Source of the DNA: a bacterium HR36
GTDB lineage: Bacteria; Planctomycetota; Planctomycetia; Gemmatales; HRBIN36
Length of the DNA stretch: 5,544 nt
Assembly (NCBI GenBank): GCA_002898995.1
Contig: BEIM01000260.1
Coordinates: 1-5,544, forward strand
Reading direction: 5' to 3'
This document shows, one piece after another, positions 4,313 through 5,544 of this stretch (position 1 is the first letter of the stretch; the number at the start of each line of letters is the position of its first letter). The translations under genes were made by a program, and so were the position numbers. The notes below the pieces were generated by a model, which saw only the letters and a list, made by a program, of their open reading frames with translations, had not been told where the DNA came from and made no database searches.

Positions 4313-5544
4313 TTAGGAGCTAGGCTGGGCAAGTTCGGCATACAAGTGCACAAGGGACCTGGCGAGGTTGCGGAAGATGGTTCGATTCAGGCTTTCGTTT
4401 GGGGAGTGGGCTGCGGATTGCGGATCCTCGATGCCCAGCAACAAGGCCGGAATCCCGCCAAACATTTCGCATAACGGTCCGACAAATCCGATGCTTCCAC
4501 CGCAACCGATGGTCAGTGGTTCTTTGCCGTAGCCCGCCTGCAAGGCACGCAGTGCCGCTTCAAAGGCGGCGCCTTTCGGCTCGATGTACCACCACTTGAC
4601 TGGTTCCCCAACGGTTGTGACCTGCACCTGCACGCCCCACGGCGCACGCGAAGTCAGCTCTTTCGTCAGGGCCCGAATCACCCTTTTTGGTTCCTGCTCA
4701 GGGACGATGCGTACGCTCACCAAAGCGGTAGCATAAGGCAACACCTGATTACTCGCCTGCCTCAACGAGCTGGCCTCTTGGGCAATGACCGTAACCGCGG
4801 GCAAACGCCAGGTTTGTTCATATGGATGTACCCCGGTCAGGTGGGCGAATTTTACGCCAGGCAACAGGGTCAAGTCCTGCCGCAATTTATTCAACGACAC
4901 TTTCAAGCGACGCAATGCCTTAAGTTCCTTACCGCTCAAACGTTTGACACCTTCATAAAAACCTGGCACGGGAATTCGGCGTTTTCCAGCCCAACACAAG
5001 CGCGCTAGAATCGCGTTCAACGCTAACGCTGCATCCGGCGCTAAGCCTCCGGCCATTCCCGAATGCAACGGGCGCTCCAACCCCCGCACTTCAACCTTCA
5101 GAGTGATAATGCCTCGCAAGGAGGTCGTCAGGCAAGGGATTTCGGGGTCGAGATTTTCGGTATCCGTCACCACCAACACGTCGGCCTGCAAGCGTTCGCG
5201 ATGCTCGCGCAAGAAACCCAGGAGATTCCGCGAACCAACCTCCTCCTCTCCTTCCACCAGCATTTTGATGTTGACGGGCAGTCGGCCGACAGTCTTGACC
5301 CAGGCTTCTAACGAGGCTAACTGAATGATAATCGCCCCTTTGTCATCCGCAGCGCCGCGGCCGTATAACCGACCATTGCGTTCCGTCAGTTGCCACGAAT
5401 TACTTTCCCACTGTTCCAGATAATTCGTGGGCTGTACATCGTAGTGTGAATAAAGCAGGAGCGTGGGTTGCCCCGGGGCATGCAACCAGTCGCCGTACAC
5501 GTACGGGTACGCCCCGGCTGGCCGCAATATCTCGACATGCTCTA
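4313..5544 (-). CDS. M20-family metallopeptidase (dipeptidase/deacylase type), N-terminus beyond the right edge
   Basis: M20 enzymes are two-zinc amidohydrolases that cleave dipeptides or N-acyl amino acids. About 409 residues are visible and the frame is open to the window edge, so perhaps 50-80 N-terminal residues are missing. The internal TTG at 5527 is not the start, because family-like sequence (EHVEILRPAGAYPYVYGDWL) runs through it. Visible zinc and catalytic residues, numbered from the first complete codon: His33 in LLYSHYDVQP, bridging Asp66 in GRGAADDKG, catalytic Glu100 and ligand Glu101 in EGEEEVGS, Asp127 in VTDTENL, His160 in LHSGMAGG of the lid domain, and His379 in AAHSPNES. 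All are present, so it should be active. RLYGRGAADDKG and the HSPNE ending favour the dipeptidase/ArgE-DapE-like branch. The substrate cannot be named from sequence. No signal peptide can be judged. Confidence 0.94.
   Translation of the reverse strand, partial: EHVEILRPAGAYPYVYGDWLHAPGQPTLLLYSHYDVQPTNYLEQWESNSWQLTERNGRLYGRGAADDKGAIIIQLASLEAWVKTVGRLPVNIKMLVEGEEEVGSRNLLGFLREHRERLQADVLVVTDTENLDPEIPCLTTSLRGIITLKVEVRGLERPLHSGMAGGLAPDAALALNAILARLCWAGKRRIPVPGFYEGVKRLSGKELKALRRLKVSLNKLRQDLTLLPGVKFAHLTGVHPYEQTWRLPAVTVIAQEASSLRQASNQVLPYATALVSVRIVPEQEPKRVIRALTKELTSRAPWGVQVQVTTVGEPVKWWYIEPKGAAFEAALRALQAGYGKEPLTIGCGGSIGFVGPLCEMFGGIPALLLGIEDPQSAAHSPNESLNRTIFRNLARSLVHLYAELAQPSS

Noticed and set aside
5525..5527. 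TTG as the start of the M20 peptidase
   Set aside because: The frame stays open to the window edge and the residues before it match the family, so the real start lies outside.

Overview
All supportable genes in this window lie on the minus strand. Read 5' to 3' on that strand (right to left in window coordinates) they are: an M20-family metallopeptidase cut by the right edge; a Maf-type nucleotide pyrophosphatase; a short ribosome hibernation factor (hpf); a PTS EIIA protein of the fructose/nitrogen (PtsN) type; an HPr-like phosphocarrier; PTS Enzyme I (ptsI); a 195-bp spacer holding only short, uncertain ORFs; and the first 66 codons of a TIGR03936/DUF2344 radical-SAM-linked protein cut by the left edge. 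There is no tRNA, rRNA, CRISPR array, insertion sequence or phage gene. The plus strand appears to carry only antisense shadow ORFs.

The sequence is moderately GC-rich (mid-50s percent by eye, not counted) and the neighbourhood looks chromosomal and housekeeping. The combination hpf, EIIA, HPr, Enzyme I and a radical-SAM-linked protein, with fairly long spacers and a permease-free PTS, reminds me of Planctomycetota (Pirellulales-like). This is an inference from remembered gene order and protein character, not from a search.

The core is a four-gene cluster, hpf-ptsN-ptsH-ptsI (about 3437 down to 394). A good sigma-70-type promoter (TTGACC, 17 bp, TATGAT, at 3483-3511) lies just upstream of hpf. 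Together the genes encode a complete phosphorelay (PEP to Enzyme I His191, to HPr His19, to EIIA His69) but no EIIB or EIIC sugar permease. Linking it to hpf parallels the proteobacterial rpoN-hpf-ptsN-rapZ-npr operon, so a regulatory rather than transport role is the simplest reading. Intercistronic hairpins sit between ptsN and ptsH and across the ptsH stop, and could set relative expression.

The least explained parts are a 7-bp inverted repeat overlapping the hpf -10 box, an HPr with a Gln in place of the usual Pro in its active-site motif, and the ptsI/radical-SAM-linked spacer. That spacer has short ORFs in different frames, one ending in an ATGA overlap, and an 8-bp hairpin that buries the only good Shine-Dalgarno sequence. 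I see no clear evidence of a wholly novel system. The items above are the ones I would check first.
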